A stretch of DNA of 64,000 bases from Gemmatimonas sp. (GCA_023910675.1 JAAVWC010000021.1:1-64000); one strand, 5' to 3'; positions 47,573-57,764 are shown, numbered from the stretch's first letter. Notes: generated from the sequence alone by a model not told the origin. Program-made: numbers and translations.

Positions 47573-48351
47573 GGCTGTCTAGCGATCACCTGGTTACGGA
47601 AGCGCAGGTCGAGCTCCACAGCGCGCAGGCGGTTGCGCGCGAGGTCGGCTTCCACCGGTAATATGTCCTTGAAGCGGGCTACGGTCACCTCGGGGGAGGT
47701 GCGAACGAGAAATGCGTCGAGCTTAATCCGGAATTCATTCGGTCCGTTGGCCGGCTTGACCCGGTCGGCGCTCACGACTCGGGCAAAGAGACCGGGTTCG
47801 GAGTTCCGGAGCCCTTCCAGCAGGTGCATGAGGGCGCTGTCCGCGCTTGCGGACAACGGAACGTCCATGGGCACTTGCGCCGGATCGATGGGGAGGCCAT
47901 GGCCGGCGCCATCGACCGGCTCCAGCCGCCCGGTCTTGCGACGCACGAGCGCCACGGGCTCCCGTTCCTGCACCCGAACGACCATGGTACCCGGGAGCTG
48001 CCGGTCGACAGTGACCGAGGCCACCAACGGGTGGCTGGCCAGCCGTTCAGCCAGCGGGGGGAGCTCCTGCCACACCGACTGCAGCGTGTCCACCTTGAGC
48101 AACGCCAACGCTTCGGCGCGCGGCGTGTAGCGCATGCCTTCGAACACCACGCGACGCACATGAAAAAAGTCGAGGCGTGACAAAGCGCGCGGCCCCCACC
48201 ACGGACTTCCCAAGACGCCGCCAACCGCGATAGTGAGCAACAGCACGCGCACCACGCGCCACCAGAGCGGAGACGTGCTCTCCGACGCACCGGCCGATGC
48301 GGCTGAGCGCCCGTGCTTGGGGGGCGTTTCGCTGTCGGTCCCGCTACTCAT
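47569..48351 (-). CDS. ftsQ: Cell division protein FtsQ
   Basis: The protein has 260 residues from the ATG at 48351; the upstream open frame is a shadow of murC. A Ser/Pro-rich cytoplasmic tail (about 1-28) and one helix (about 31-48) precede a POTRA domain (about 58-128, with FHVRRVVFEGMRYTPRAEAL read as the first strand and helix). The FtsQ beta domain follows (HPLVASVTVDRQLPGTMVV, then EREPVALV). It links early and late division proteins in the periplasm. It lies 28 nt after murC and overlaps ftsA, the standard dcw order. Confidence 0.92.
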   Translation of the reverse strand: MSSGTDSETPPKHGRSAASAGASESTSPLWWRVVRVLLLTIAVGGVLGSPWWGPRALSRLDFFHVRRVVFEGMRYTPRAEALALLKVDTLQSVWQELPPLAERLASHPLVASVTVDRQLPGTMVVRVQEREPVALVRRKTGRLEPVDGAGHGLPIDPAQVPMDVPLSASADSALMHLLEGLRNSEPGLFARVVSADRVKPANGPNEFRIKLDAFLVRTSPEVTVARFKDILPVEADLARNRLRAVELDLRFRNQVIARQP

Positions 48352-48379
48352 CGAGGTGGCCACGGCGTGACGGCGGCGC

Positions 48380-49828
48380 TCAGTGGTGCGACGCCGTCGC
48401 GCGCAGCCGGTCGAGCAGCTCGGGGCCGGTACGCGTGATGTCTCCCGCTCCCATGGTGAGCACGACGTCGCCCTCCTGCACCATGCCGTAGGCGGCCGCC
48501 GCAGCCTCGGCACGCGGGCCGCTCCACCGCAGGACGCCCGTCGACACGCGGTCGCCAATGAGCGCCGACGTCACGCCTGGCTCGGGCTGTTCGCGCGCGC
48601 CGTAGATGTCGCAAAGCATGAGTACGTCTGCGGCGCCCAGGGCGCGGGCAAACTCGGCCTGCAGATCACGCGTCCGCGAGTACAGGTGCGGCTGAAACAG
48701 CAGCACGAGGCGACGTCCCGGAAACGCGTGACGCGCCGCCGCAATAGTGGCTTCGACTTCGGTGGGGTGGTGCGCGTAGTCGTCGACGACTTCGATACCA
48801 CGGGCGTTGCCGAGGCGCTGAAAGCGCCGTTCGACGCCACGAAAGGCCGCGAGCCCGGGCGCCATGGCCGGCACGGTGGCACCAAGCGCGAGCCCTGCAC
48901 CAATGGCGGCGAGCGCATTGCGCACGTTGTGCAAACCGGGAACAGCGAGCTGAATATCGCCAAGCGCTTCGCCGTCGAAGCGCACGGTGAAGCGCGACCC
49001 GGCGGCGTCGAGTACCAGGGCATCGGCCACAAGCCGCGCCTCACCGGCATGTGCCGACGGCGCCGTGCTGGGGGCCGTGGCCGAATACGCAATGATCTCG
49101 CGGCGCGATGCAACACGTAGCGCCATTGCGCCCGCGTCGTCGGCGCACCGCACGAGGGCGCGTGCCGGTGACAGATACATCTCGAACGCGCGCGTGATGT
49201 CGTCGAGATCGCGGTAGATGTCGAGGTGATCGGCTTCGACGTTCAGCACCACCGCCACCTCGGGGGAGAGCGCGAGGAACGAGCGATCGTATTCGTCCGC
49301 CTCCACGACGTACGTGGTGCCTCCCAACCGCAGATTGCCGCCCCACAATCCCACGCGCCCGCCCACCACGCCGGTGGGATCGATGCCGGCACTCGCCAGC
49401 GCTTCGGTGGTCATGACCGTCGTGGTGGTCTTGCCATGCGTGCCGGCAATGCCCACGAGCGTGCCACCACTCACCGCATCGGCGAGCGCTTCGGCGCGGC
49501 GGACCACCGGAATGCCGGCCGCGCGCGCGGCAGCCATTTCGGGGTGCGCGGCGGGAATGGCCGACGAGTACACGAGGGCGCGTGCCTGTGCGACCATACC
49601 CGCATCGTGCTCGCGCACGGTGATGCCATAGCGCGCGAGATCGGGCGCGCCACCAGGATTGGCGTCGGTTCCCTGAATGGCCACGCCACGGCGCGCCAAC
49701 AGTTCGGCCAGTGCGCTCATCCCGGCGCCGGCAATGCCGACAAAGTGCACGGGGCGCGTATCGGTGGTGTCGAGCAACACGGCGCGCGAGCGCGCGTCGA
49801 GCGTGGAGGCAGAATCAGAGAGAGACAT
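48380..49828 (-). CDS. murC: UDP-N-acetylmuramate-L-alanine ligase
   Basis: The protein has 482 residues from the ATG at 49828. It adds L-Ala to UDP-MurNAc. The N-terminal Rossmann loop FVGIAGAGMSALAELL, the P-loop GIAGTHGKTTTT and the DDYAHHPTEV motif of the C-terminal domain are present. It follows murG by 29 nt and precedes ftsQ by 28 nt. In many clusters murB (and ddl) come next; here they do not, so UDP-MurNAc synthesis depends on genes elsewhere. Confidence 0.95.
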   Translation of the reverse strand: MSLSDSASTLDARSRAVLLDTTDTRPVHFVGIAGAGMSALAELLARRGVAIQGTDANPGGAPDLARYGITVREHDAGMVAQARALVYSSAIPAAHPEMAAARAAGIPVVRRAEALADAVSGGTLVGIAGTHGKTTTTVMTTEALASAGIDPTGVVGGRVGLWGGNLRLGGTTYVVEADEYDRSFLALSPEVAVVLNVEADHLDIYRDLDDITRAFEMYLSPARALVRCADDAGAMALRVASRREIIAYSATAPSTAPSAHAGEARLVADALVLDAAGSRFTVRFDGEALGDIQLAVPGLHNVRNALAAIGAGLALGATVPAMAPGLAAFRGVERRFQRLGNARGIEVVDDYAHHPTEVEATIAAARHAFPGRRLVLLFQPHLYSRTRDLQAEFARALGAADVLMLCDIYGAREQPEPGVTSALIGDRVSTGVLRWSGPRAEAAAAAYGMVQEGDVVLTMGAGDITRTGPELLDRLRATASHH

Positions 49829-49857
49829 TGCAGAAATATGGCGATCCGACGGGGGCG

Positions 49858-50970
49858 TCAGTAGCGCGGAGAGGACGGGAGCACCGTCTCGAGGATGTTG
49901 CGTGCGATGGCTTCGGCGGCGCCGGGATGCGCACGGGCGGCGGCTGCCGCGCGCATGCCTTCCAGCCGTGTGCTGTCGTGCTGCAGTGCACGCACCAGTT
50001 CGTCGAGGCGGTCGGCCGAGAGCTCGGTCTGTGGCAAATGGATGGCCGCACCGACGGCCGCCGTGGCGCGGGCGTTGTGCGTCTGGTGGTCCTGTGCCGC
50101 CGTGGGCAACGGCACCAGCATCGTGGGAATCCCCCACGCACACAACTCGGCGATCGACATGGCACCGGCGCGCGTGATGGCGATGTCGGCCGCCGCATAC
50201 GCATCAGCGATGGGCGAGAGATACGGTCGCACGCGCACCAAGCCGCTCTCACGGTCGAGGTAGGCGGCTGCCTGTTGTTTCCCCGTGGCCCAGATGACGG
50301 CTACGTTGGGCGGTAGGCCACGTGCGACCCACGCCGAGACGGCTTCGTTGAGTGCGCGCGCACCCTGGCTGCCGCCAAAGGCGAGGACCACGAACGCATC
50401 GTCGGGAAGGTCCCAGAGCTTTCGCGAAGCAGCACGTGATGGGCGCGGCACAGGCGGCGGCTCGATGGGACATCCGAACGGATGGATCGCGGTGTGCGGC
50501 CCCGCGGCCAGACGCGAGGCCGCTTCGGGGAAGCCCAGATACAGCGCACGGGCGCCCTTGGCAAACGCGCGGGTGGTGAGCCCCGGATGACTATCGGGCT
50601 CGTGCAGCATGGTGGGCACGCCGTTCGCGCGTCCCCACGCCAGCGCCACACCGGCCGCGTATCCGCCTGTACCGATAACCGCCGCAGGCCGCTGCTCGCG
50701 CGCCAGGGCACCGATGGCGCGCCACGCACTCACCGCGCCCAGCACCGTCTTCCAGTTGTTCCACGGCTGCTGCCGATATAGCGGGTGAAGGTCGAGCAGC
50801 CTGAACGGGAAGCCCGCGCCCGGCAACACATCCCGCTCGATACCGCGCCGCGCGCCAATGAAGTGCGGCTGTACCGAGGGGTCGAGTCGCACCATGGCCC
50901 GGGCAATCGCGAGCCCCGGATACAGGTGTCCGCCGGTGCCGCCGCCGGCGAAGAAGACGCGCACACTCAC
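49858..50970 (-). CDS. murG: Undecaprenyl-PP-MurNAc-pentapeptide-UDP-GlcNAc GlcNAc transferase
   Basis: The protein has 370 residues. It makes lipid II from lipid I at the inner face of the membrane. The N-terminal glycine loop FFAGGGTGGHLYPGLAIA, the second GGSQGARALN and the UDP-GlcNAc site ITRAGAMSIAELCAWGIPTMLVP (read in parts) are all present. It overlaps the ftsW end by four bases, placing flippase/polymerase and MurG together. Confidence 0.96.
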   Translation of the reverse strand: MSVRVFFAGGGTGGHLYPGLAIARAMVRLDPSVQPHFIGARRGIERDVLPGAGFPFRLLDLHPLYRQQPWNNWKTVLGAVSAWRAIGALAREQRPAAVIGTGGYAAGVALAWGRANGVPTMLHEPDSHPGLTTRAFAKGARALYLGFPEAASRLAAGPHTAIHPFGCPIEPPPVPRPSRAASRKLWDLPDDAFVVLAFGGSQGARALNEAVSAWVARGLPPNVAVIWATGKQQAAAYLDRESGLVRVRPYLSPIADAYAAADIAITRAGAMSIAELCAWGIPTMLVPLPTAAQDHQTHNARATAAVGAAIHLPQTELSADRLDELVRALQHDSTRLEGMRAAAAARAHPGAAEAIARNILETVLPSSPRY

Positions 50971-52199
50971 GACAGCGACGGCGAGACGAGCGGATCGGTG
51001 GCCGACACCCCGTAGACGCGTTCACGCGAGCTGCCGATGTTGACCAGAATGCCGGTCATCGCCAGAGTGAGCACGAGGTTCGAACGCCCGTAGCTCACAA
51101 AGGGCAATGTGAGTCCCGTGTTGGGGAGCAGCCCGATGACCACGGCCAAGTGAATGAACGCGGTGAAGACCGTCGTGAACGTCAGCCCCACCGCGACCAG
51201 CGTGAGAAACGGACTCCGTGCCTCACGGGCAATGCGGAAGCCGAGCCAGCCGTACAGCGCGAAGAGCACCGTGAGCCCCGCGAGCCCCAAGAAGCCGAAC
51301 TCTTCGCCGACGATGGAGCCGATGAAGTCGTTGTACGCCAACGGCAGCCAGCCTCGCTGCTGATTGCCCTGCCCGAAGCCCACGCCCATAATGCCGCCCG
51401 AACCGACCGCGACGAGCGACTGATGCTGCTGATCGGCCGTAGGACTCTTGCGATTGGAGAGCGCCTGCTCCCCTTCGGAAAAACTGCGGAGCCGTTCGCG
51501 TACATAATTGCTGTCGGCCATTTTCACGCCCATGAGCAGCAGCCCGAGGGTGCCGAACAGCACGAAGTGCGAGATTTTCGCGCCACCCACAAAGAGCAGC
51601 ACGGCCATGAGCAAACAGAACATCATGGCCACCGAATAATCGGGCTCGAGAATGGCGAGCACGCACAAACTGCCAATGACGACGGCAAAGGGCATGAGCC
51701 CTTTACGCACCTCCTTCACGCGCGCGCCCTTCTTCACGAGCAACATGGGCGTCCACACCAGAATGGCGAACTTGGCCAACTCCGATGGCTGAATGGAGCC
51801 ACCGAAGAGTGCGCGGCGCGAGCCGTAGATTGCTTCCGTGCCGGGCAACACCACCACGATCATCAGGATCAGGCTCACGATCATGACGGGCCACGCCCAT
51901 TTCTTCCACATCTCCGCGTCAAGCTTGGCCAACACCGCAAACCCGAGAGCGCCCGCGATGACACCCAGGCCCTGCCGCACGACAAAATGATGCCCCGGAC
52001 TCCCTGCATCCACCGCCACGATCGCGCTGGCGCTGTAGAGCACGGCGAGCCCGAAGGTGACGAGAATGGCCGTGACCATGACCAAAGCGCGCGCTTCGAT
52101 GGACATTCGCCACCGTTCACGCGTACCGGCAAGCGAGGCCGCACGCGAGGCGGCCGAGGGCACGGCCTCGGGAGAGGCGCTGCTCGCGGCGAAGCTCAC
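50967..52199 (-). CDS. ftsW: Division-specific SEDS glycosyltransferase FtsW
   Basis: The protein has 410 residues from a GTG at 52199 that overlaps the murD stop (GTGA). About ten membrane helices are visible. Family motifs include VLYSASAIVAVDAG, the PSELAKFAILVW stretch, LEPDYSVAMMF, and the late FVSYGRSNLV near the C-terminus (SYGxS). FtsW polymerises septal peptidoglycan with FtsI. A Ser/Ala-rich cytoplasmic leader of about 30 residues precedes the first helix. Place in the cluster favours FtsW over RodA. Confidence 0.94.
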   Translation of the reverse strand: MSFAASSASPEAVPSAASRAASLAGTRERWRMSIEARALVMVTAILVTFGLAVLYSASAIVAVDAGSPGHHFVVRQGLGVIAGALGFAVLAKLDAEMWKKWAWPVMIVSLILMIVVVLPGTEAIYGSRRALFGGSIQPSELAKFAILVWTPMLLVKKGARVKEVRKGLMPFAVVIGSLCVLAILEPDYSVAMMFCLLMAVLLFVGGAKISHFVLFGTLGLLLMGVKMADSNYVRERLRSFSEGEQALSNRKSPTADQQHQSLVAVGSGGIMGVGFGQGNQQRGWLPLAYNDFIGSIVGEEFGFLGLAGLTVLFALYGWLGFRIAREARSPFLTLVAVGLTFTTVFTAFIHLAVVIGLLPNTGLTLPFVSYGRSNLVLTLAMTGILVNIGSSRERVYGVSATDPLVSPSLS

Positions 52200-53629
52200 G
52201 CCAGTTCTCCGGCGAGCCGCGCGAATTCGCGTCCGCGCTCTTCGTAGTTGCGGAACATGTCGTAGCTGGAACAGGCGGGCGACAAGAGAATCGCGTCGCC
52301 GATCTGCGCGAGCGCGCGTGCACGACGCAAGACGTCTTCGAACGATGTCCCAGCGGGAATGAGCTCTACGGGTACCTTGCCGTCCAACCGCGGCGACAGA
52401 TCCTGGTGCACGAGCGGTCCCGCCTCGCCGAACGCCAGTACTGCCCGCGCCGTCCGCAGCAGCTCGGGGGCGAGCGCCGTGTACGGCTCGCCCTTGTGCC
52501 GACCGCCGAGCAGCACGACGGTGGGGCGTGTCATGCCGGCGATGGCGACCTGCGTGGAGGCGACGTTGGTGGCTTTCGAATCGTTGAGCCACAAGATCCC
52601 GTTGCGGTCGCTCACGGGCTCGAGGCGATGCGCCAGCGCCGCAAAGCTTCGCAGCGCCTTGGCCAGCGTCGCACGCGCAGCCGGCGTGCGATGCGCGGCG
52701 TCGGCCACCATGACGGCAAGCAGTGCCGCGAGCACATTGGCCACGTTGTGGTCACCGGCCAGCGCGATGTCATCGCGCGACATGAGTGGCGCGCCCAGCA
52801 CGTGCAACTCGTTGCGCTCGCGGTCGAACCACGCATCGACATCGCGTCGAATCGTGGAGAAGTGATACCAGTGTCCCGGTACGCCGCGCACGAGCTCATG
52901 CACATCGACGTTGTCGGCGGTGGTCACCCAACGCGATGGGACGCTCGCGTTGGCAAAGAGCCGCTTCTTGTCGGCGTAGTACTCATGAACACCCGTGTAG
53001 CGATCGAGATGGTCGGGGCTCAGCGTGGTGAGCACCCCCACGTCGGGGAGAATGCCGGGCGTATCGTGGAGCTGAAAGCTCGACATCTCGAGCGCCGCCC
53101 ATGTGGGTGGTGCGTCGCGCAAGGCCAGCTCCGAGACCGGCGTGCCGATGTTGCCCACATCGACAGCATCGACGCCAAGCGCGCGCAGCAAATGCCCCAC
53201 GAGCGCCGTCGTGGTGGTCTTTCCGTTGGTGCCTGTCGTCGCAATGTAGCGCAGCTGCGGCATGAGTCGCAGCGCCACCTCCACTTCGCTCACGATGGGG
53301 ACGTTGAGATCGCGCGCGACGCGCAGCGGCGGAATTTCCGGTGGCACCCCAGGGCTCACCACCACCGCCGCCGCATGGGCGATGCGGTCGAGGTTGTGCA
53401 GCCCCACATCGACACTGGCCCCTTCGCGTTCGAGCTCCGCCGCCGCCGCGCGAACCGTGGGCGACGACGAGGCATCGGAGGCATACACGGAAACACCCGC
53501 TTTGCGCAGCAGGCGCGAGGCGGCCATCCCACTGCGGCCGAGGCCGATGACGGCGAATTCGCCGGTCCGCTCGGCGAGCCGCCGGGCGACGAGGGCCGCG
53601 ATCTCCTGGGGCGTGTGAGGCGTGGTCAT
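52196..53629 (-). CDS. murD: UDP-N-acetylmuramoylalanine-D-glutamate ligase
   Basis: The protein has 477 residues from the ATG at 53629. It adds D-Glu to UDP-MurNAc-L-Ala. FAVIGLGRSGMAASRLL is the N-terminal loop, TGTNGKTTTTALVG the P-loop and WLNDSKATN the C-terminal motif (here LWLNDSKATNV). Ten bases separate it from mraY. Downstream ftsW overlaps by four. Residue count is slightly above the usual 440-450 because of a longer N-terminal part. Confidence 0.95.
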   Translation of the reverse strand: MTTPHTPQEIAALVARRLAERTGEFAVIGLGRSGMAASRLLRKAGVSVYASDASSSPTVRAAAAELEREGASVDVGLHNLDRIAHAAAVVVSPGVPPEIPPLRVARDLNVPIVSEVEVALRLMPQLRYIATTGTNGKTTTTALVGHLLRALGVDAVDVGNIGTPVSELALRDAPPTWAALEMSSFQLHDTPGILPDVGVLTTLSPDHLDRYTGVHEYYADKKRLFANASVPSRWVTTADNVDVHELVRGVPGHWYHFSTIRRDVDAWFDRERNELHVLGAPLMSRDDIALAGDHNVANVLAALLAVMVADAAHRTPAARATLAKALRSFAALAHRLEPVSDRNGILWLNDSKATNVASTQVAIAGMTRPTVVLLGGRHKGEPYTALAPELLRTARAVLAFGEAGPLVHQDLSPRLDGKVPVELIPAGTSFEDVLRRARALAQIGDAILLSPACSSYDMFRNYEERGREFARLAGELA

Positions 53630-53639
53630 GCCGAGTCCG

Positions 53640-54782
53640 TTAGCGCAGCTTGAGCGTGCTGAGCGCGAGGAACGCGCACAGGATGCCAATGATCCAGAAG
53701 CGGATGACGACCTGGGTTTCCGGCCAGCCCTGCATCTCGAAATGATGATGCAGCGGGGCGCGTAAAAACACGCGGTTCTTCTGTGCATACTCCAGCCCGA
53801 ACCGACGGCGGCGATACTTGAAAACCGTGCGCTGCAGAATGACCGACATCGTTTCGGCGAAGAACACCGCCCCCACGAAGAGCAGCAGGAATTCGCTCTT
53901 GAGCAGAATGGCGATCGCCCCCACGGCGCCACCCAACGCGAGTGAGCCGGTGTCGCCCATGAACACCTGCGCCGGGTGCGCGTTGTACCACAGAAACCCG
54001 AGGCAGGCGCCCACGATAGCCGCACAGAACACTGTCAGCTCACCTGCGCCGGCCATATAGAAGATAAGCAGGTGCGTACTGGTGTCGGTGCGGCCGATGA
54101 GATACGCGAAGATACCGAGCGTGAGTACGGCAATGGCCACCAGCCCCGACGAAAGGCCATCAAGCCCATCGGTGAGATTCACGGCATTGCTGACACCCGT
54201 GAGAATGAACGTGACCCACGGGATGTATAGCCACGCCGCCCACGCCACGGCGGGCACGACCAGGACGTACTTGAAGAAGGGCAGCGTGGTGCTCGCGCCC
54301 GGCAGCGTCGAGATGGGGTCGAGCAGCAGGTAGGCACCCAATCCCAGACCGCAAATGACCTGCCCCGCCAGCTTGTAGCGCTCGACGAGTCCTTCGTTCT
54401 TGAGCCCTTCGCGCTTCTGCTTGAGCTTGAGGTAATCGTCGAGAAACCCGATCACACCCATCCACGCCGTCACCGCCATCGCGAGCAGCACGTAGCGGTT
54501 CTCCAGTCGCGCCCAGAGCAGCACAGGAATGAACGTGGCAACGAGAATGATGATGCCGCCCATGGTGGGCGTCGTCCCCTTGCCGGCGTGCGAGTCGGGC
54601 GTGCCGGCACGCACGACCTGATGCACCGCCATCGCCTGCAACCGCCGGATGATGAGCGGTCCAAAGACAAAGCAGAGCAACAGCGCCGTCACGAAGGCCG
54701 CGGTGGCGCGGAAGGTGATGTAGTTGAGCAGGTTCAGCACGCGAACGTCGCGCGCGAGCGGTTGCAGCAGGAAGTAGAGCAC
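53640..54782 (-). CDS. mraY: Phospho-MurNAc-pentapeptide translocase
   Basis: The protein has 380 residues and about ten helices. It transfers phospho-MurNAc-pentapeptide to undecaprenyl phosphate, giving lipid I. The active-site aspartates are in FLDDYLKL, and NLTDGLDGL and the His-rich loop APLHHHFEMQGWPE are present. The start MLYFLLQPLA is the usual one. Nine bases separate it from murF. Confidence 0.97.
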   Translation of the reverse strand: MLYFLLQPLARDVRVLNLLNYITFRATAAFVTALLLCFVFGPLIIRRLQAMAVHQVVRAGTPDSHAGKGTTPTMGGIIILVATFIPVLLWARLENRYVLLAMAVTAWMGVIGFLDDYLKLKQKREGLKNEGLVERYKLAGQVICGLGLGAYLLLDPISTLPGASTTLPFFKYVLVVPAVAWAAWLYIPWVTFILTGVSNAVNLTDGLDGLSSGLVAIAVLTLGIFAYLIGRTDTSTHLLIFYMAGAGELTVFCAAIVGACLGFLWYNAHPAQVFMGDTGSLALGGAVGAIAILLKSEFLLLFVGAVFFAETMSVILQRTVFKYRRRRFGLEYAQKNRVFLRAPLHHHFEMQGWPETQVVIRFWIIGILCAFLALSTLKLR

Positions 54783-54791
54783 GCTGTATGG

Positions 54792-56201
54792 TTACGCGGT
54801 GGCCCAGGCGGTGATGGTCGGGACAAGACGTTCGAGGCGCATGCCTCGTGAAGCCTTGAGCAGAATGACGGCGTGTTTGTCGAGACGGGCTTCGAGCAAC
54901 GGCCAGAGCGCGTCGAGCTCTTCGCTGACCACCACGCGCGCATCGTGCGGCGCGAGGGCGGTGAGCGCGGCCGCAAAATCGCCCACGCCAACCACAAGGT
55001 CGGCCGGAGAATCGAGCGCGGCCTGTGCGACCTCACGGTGCTGCTGATCGGCGTGTGCCCCCAGTTCGCGCATGGAGCCCAGAATGGCGACCCGCTGACG
55101 CCCCTGCCCCACATCACTCAGGAGCGCGATGGCCGCGCGCATGGAGGCGGGGTTGGCGTTGTAGGCGTCGTTGATGAGCGTAGCCTCGCCGAGCGTTTCC
55201 CATACCCCGCGCATACTTGGCACGGGCATGGCGGCCATGCCCGCCGCCGCATCGTCGAGCGGCACGCCACACGCCTGCGCAGTGGCGATGGCGAGCATGG
55301 CGTTCGCGGCCTGATGTGCACCACGCAGCGGCAAGGAAAACCGCGTGCCGTTCACGTCGAGCCACGGACGCCCTTCGGCATCGAGCCCCCACTGCTCGGG
55401 GACCACACCACTACCCGTGAGGCCCGCACTGATGATGGCTTGTGCGCGGTCGCGAGCGAACGGCTCCACTTCGGGGTGCGCCGCCGGCACCACCGCGAGC
55501 GTGACGCCGTGGAATACGTCGCACTCCTCGCGCAGCACACCAGCCAAGTCGCCCAAGCCCTCGAGATGCTCTTCACCGATGCTGGTAAGCACCGCGACAT
55601 CGGGCGCCGTGATGGCACGCAGCGTGGCCACTTCGCCCGGCGTATTGGTCCCCAGCTCGACGATGGCCACTTCGGCGTCGCTGGGAATGGCGAGCAACGT
55701 GAGCGGCACGCCAATGAGGTTGTTGAGATTGCCGCTGGTGGCGTGCACCGTGAACGTGCGCCCAAAGGCCGCCTTGAGCAGCTCCTTGGTGCTGGTCTTG
55801 CCGTTGGAGCCGGCCACGGCCACGACACTGCGGCCCCACGCCTTGCGCCACGCGTGCGCGAGCTGCCCCAGCGCGACGAGCGTGTCGGGCACGACATACG
55901 TTGGCACGCCAAGCCCCGCCGCCTTCGTCGCGTCACTGACGACGAACGCCGCCGCGCCCGCATCGCGCGCCTGCGCCAGAAAGTCATGCGCATCGAACCG
56001 GTCGCCGCGCAGCGCGACGAACAGATCCCCGCGCGCAATGTGCCGCGTATCGGTGGACACACCAGCGAGCGGGTTCGGCATGCTGGGGCCCGTGCCGAGC
56101 GCCTGCGCCACACGCTCGAACGTCCAGTAGGCGTGCGCCATGTCGGGCGACACGGCCGGGATTGCGTTGAACGCGGTGCCGGCCTTGAGCGTGACGCTCA
56201 T
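54792..56201 (-). CDS. murF: UDP-MurNAc-tripeptide-D-alanyl-D-alanine ligase
   Basis: The protein has 469 residues. It adds D-Ala-D-Ala to the UDP-MurNAc tripeptide. The N-terminal domain has VSTDTRHIARGDLFVALRG, the P-loop is VAGSNGKTSTKELL, and INDAYNANPASMRAAI is the family C-terminal motif. It overlaps murE by four bases. The dipeptide comes from Alr (in this window) and a Ddl encoded elsewhere. Confidence 0.96.
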   Translation of the reverse strand: MSVTLKAGTAFNAIPAVSPDMAHAYWTFERVAQALGTGPSMPNPLAGVSTDTRHIARGDLFVALRGDRFDAHDFLAQARDAGAAAFVVSDATKAAGLGVPTYVVPDTLVALGQLAHAWRKAWGRSVVAVAGSNGKTSTKELLKAAFGRTFTVHATSGNLNNLIGVPLTLLAIPSDAEVAIVELGTNTPGEVATLRAITAPDVAVLTSIGEEHLEGLGDLAGVLREECDVFHGVTLAVVPAAHPEVEPFARDRAQAIISAGLTGSGVVPEQWGLDAEGRPWLDVNGTRFSLPLRGAHQAANAMLAIATAQACGVPLDDAAAGMAAMPVPSMRGVWETLGEATLINDAYNANPASMRAAIALLSDVGQGRQRVAILGSMRELGAHADQQHREVAQAALDSPADLVVGVGDFAAALTALAPHDARVVVSEELDALWPLLEARLDKHAVILLKASRGMRLERLVPTITAWATA

Positions 56202-57757
56202 GCGCCCTCCGGCGGTGCGTCGTGCGACAACAACTCACGTGACAACTCGGCCACGATCACACTCTCATCGAAAGGATACGATGTCGTGCCGCGAATCTGA
56301 TACGTCTCGTGTCCCTTGCCGGCGAGCACGATGACGTCATGCGGCGCGGCGTGCTGCAATGCGTACGCGATCGCGTCGCGACGGTCGACAATGCGCACAT
56401 GCTTCCCCTCGCGCATGCCGGCCTCGATATCGTCGAGAATACGCTCAGGATCTTCCGTACGCGGATTGTCGCTGGTCACGATGATCATGTCGGCCAGTGC
56501 TTCGGCAATGCGTCCCATTTCGGGACGCTTGCCACGGTCACGATCACCGCCGCAGCCAAAGAGCACGATGAGCCGCCCCGCGCGATCCGCACTTTCGCGC
56601 GTGAACGGACGCACCGCGCACAGCGCGCGATCGAGGGCATCAGGCGTGTGCGCGTAGTCGCGCAGCACCGTGGGCGACGTGCGCAACAGCTCCAATCGGC
56701 CCGGCACCTGCGGCGAATTGGAGAGACGCTGCGCGACCTGCGCCACGGGCATGCCGAGCGTCAACGCGACAGCGGCGGCCCCGAGCGCATTGGCGATATT
56801 GAAATCGCCAATGAGCGGGAGTGTCACCGGATGCGCGCCGGTGGCGGTCACCAACAGAAAGCGGCTCCCCGAGGCGACGTATTCCACGTCGCGCGCCGCC
56901 ACATCGGCGCCGGCGTCATGCGCGGCAAAGGTGAGAATGCGGGGCGCGTTGGTCACCCCCTGCCACGCGGGATCATCGGCGTTGAGCACCGCGACGCCGT
57001 CACGCGCCAGCAGCCCGACCAGCCGCAGCTTGGCCGCGCGGTAGGCTTCCATGGTGCCGTGATAGTCGAGATGATCGCGCGTGAGATTGGTGAACACCGC
57101 CGCCGCAAAGCTGAGCCCATCGACGCGCCGCTGGTCGAGTGCGTGTGACGACGTCTCCATGGCCACGCGCGTGACGCCCATGTCGACGAGCGCGCGCAGC
57201 AAGCGCTGCAGTTCGACGGGCCCCGGCGTCGTAAGTCCACCGCCACCAGGCAACGGCGCTCCCTCGCTGCCCAGCAGCACGCCGAGCGTACCGATGGACG
57301 CCGCGCGATGCGAGGCATCGTCGAGGAGGTGACGCAGCAGTCCCACCGTGGTGGTCTTGCCGTTGGTACCGGTCACACCGACCAGCGTGAGCGAACGCGC
57401 CGGCCATCCGTGAAAGGCCGCTGCGGTTACGGCGGCCGCCCGACGTCCGTCGCGCACGTGCAGATACGGAAGCCCCGCGGCTTCGGCGGCGCCCGCGTCT
57501 TCCACAATCGCGAGTGCAGCACCCGCCCCGTGCACCTGAGGCAGCCACGCATGTCCGTCCTGCGCCGCGCCCTTCACCGCGAGGAAGGCCGCCCCGCCCC
57601 GCACACGACGGCTGTCGTCGACGAGATCGGTGACCGTCTCAGGGACATCCGGCGAATACCCCACCAGCAGCCCGGCGTCGCGTAGCGCGTCGAGCAGCGT
57701 ACTCACGGCAACTGGTGCAGGTGCCTTGTCGGCAGACGAGCCGGTATCGATGGTCAC
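56198..57757 (-). CDS. murE: UDP-MurNAc-L-alanyl-D-glutamate-2,6-diaminopimelate ligase
   Basis: The protein has 519 residues from a GTG at 57757, seven bases after ftsI. It adds the third amino acid of the stem peptide. Motifs are DDSRRVRGGAAFLAV, P-loop GVTGTNGKTTT and the C-terminal DNPRTEDP, in which Asn-Pro-Arg is typical of meso-diaminopimelate rather than lysine enzymes. That predicts DAP-type peptidoglycan. It overlaps murF (ATGA). Confidence 0.95.
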   Translation of the reverse strand: MTIDTGSSADKAPAPVAVSTLLDALRDAGLLVGYSPDVPETVTDLVDDSRRVRGGAAFLAVKGAAQDGHAWLPQVHGAGAALAIVEDAGAAEAAGLPYLHVRDGRRAAAVTAAAFHGWPARSLTLVGVTGTNGKTTTVGLLRHLLDDASHRAASIGTLGVLLGSEGAPLPGGGGLTTPGPVELQRLLRALVDMGVTRVAMETSSHALDQRRVDGLSFAAAVFTNLTRDHLDYHGTMEAYRAAKLRLVGLLARDGVAVLNADDPAWQGVTNAPRILTFAAHDAGADVAARDVEYVASGSRFLLVTATGAHPVTLPLIGDFNIANALGAAAVALTLGMPVAQVAQRLSNSPQVPGRLELLRTSPTVLRDYAHTPDALDRALCAVRPFTRESADRAGRLIVLFGCGGDRDRGKRPEMGRIAEALADMIIVTSDNPRTEDPERILDDIEAGMREGKHVRIVDRRDAIAYALQHAAPHDVIVLAGKGHETYQIRGTTSYPFDESVIVAELSRELLSHDAPPEGA

Positions 57758-57764
57758 GTGAGAC

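Noticed and set aside
45449..48130. An 893-codon plus-strand frame antisense to the kinase, ftsA and ftsQ
   Set aside because: It spans three well-supported minus-strand genes and has the His/Arg-rich composition typical of GC-rich antisense frames.
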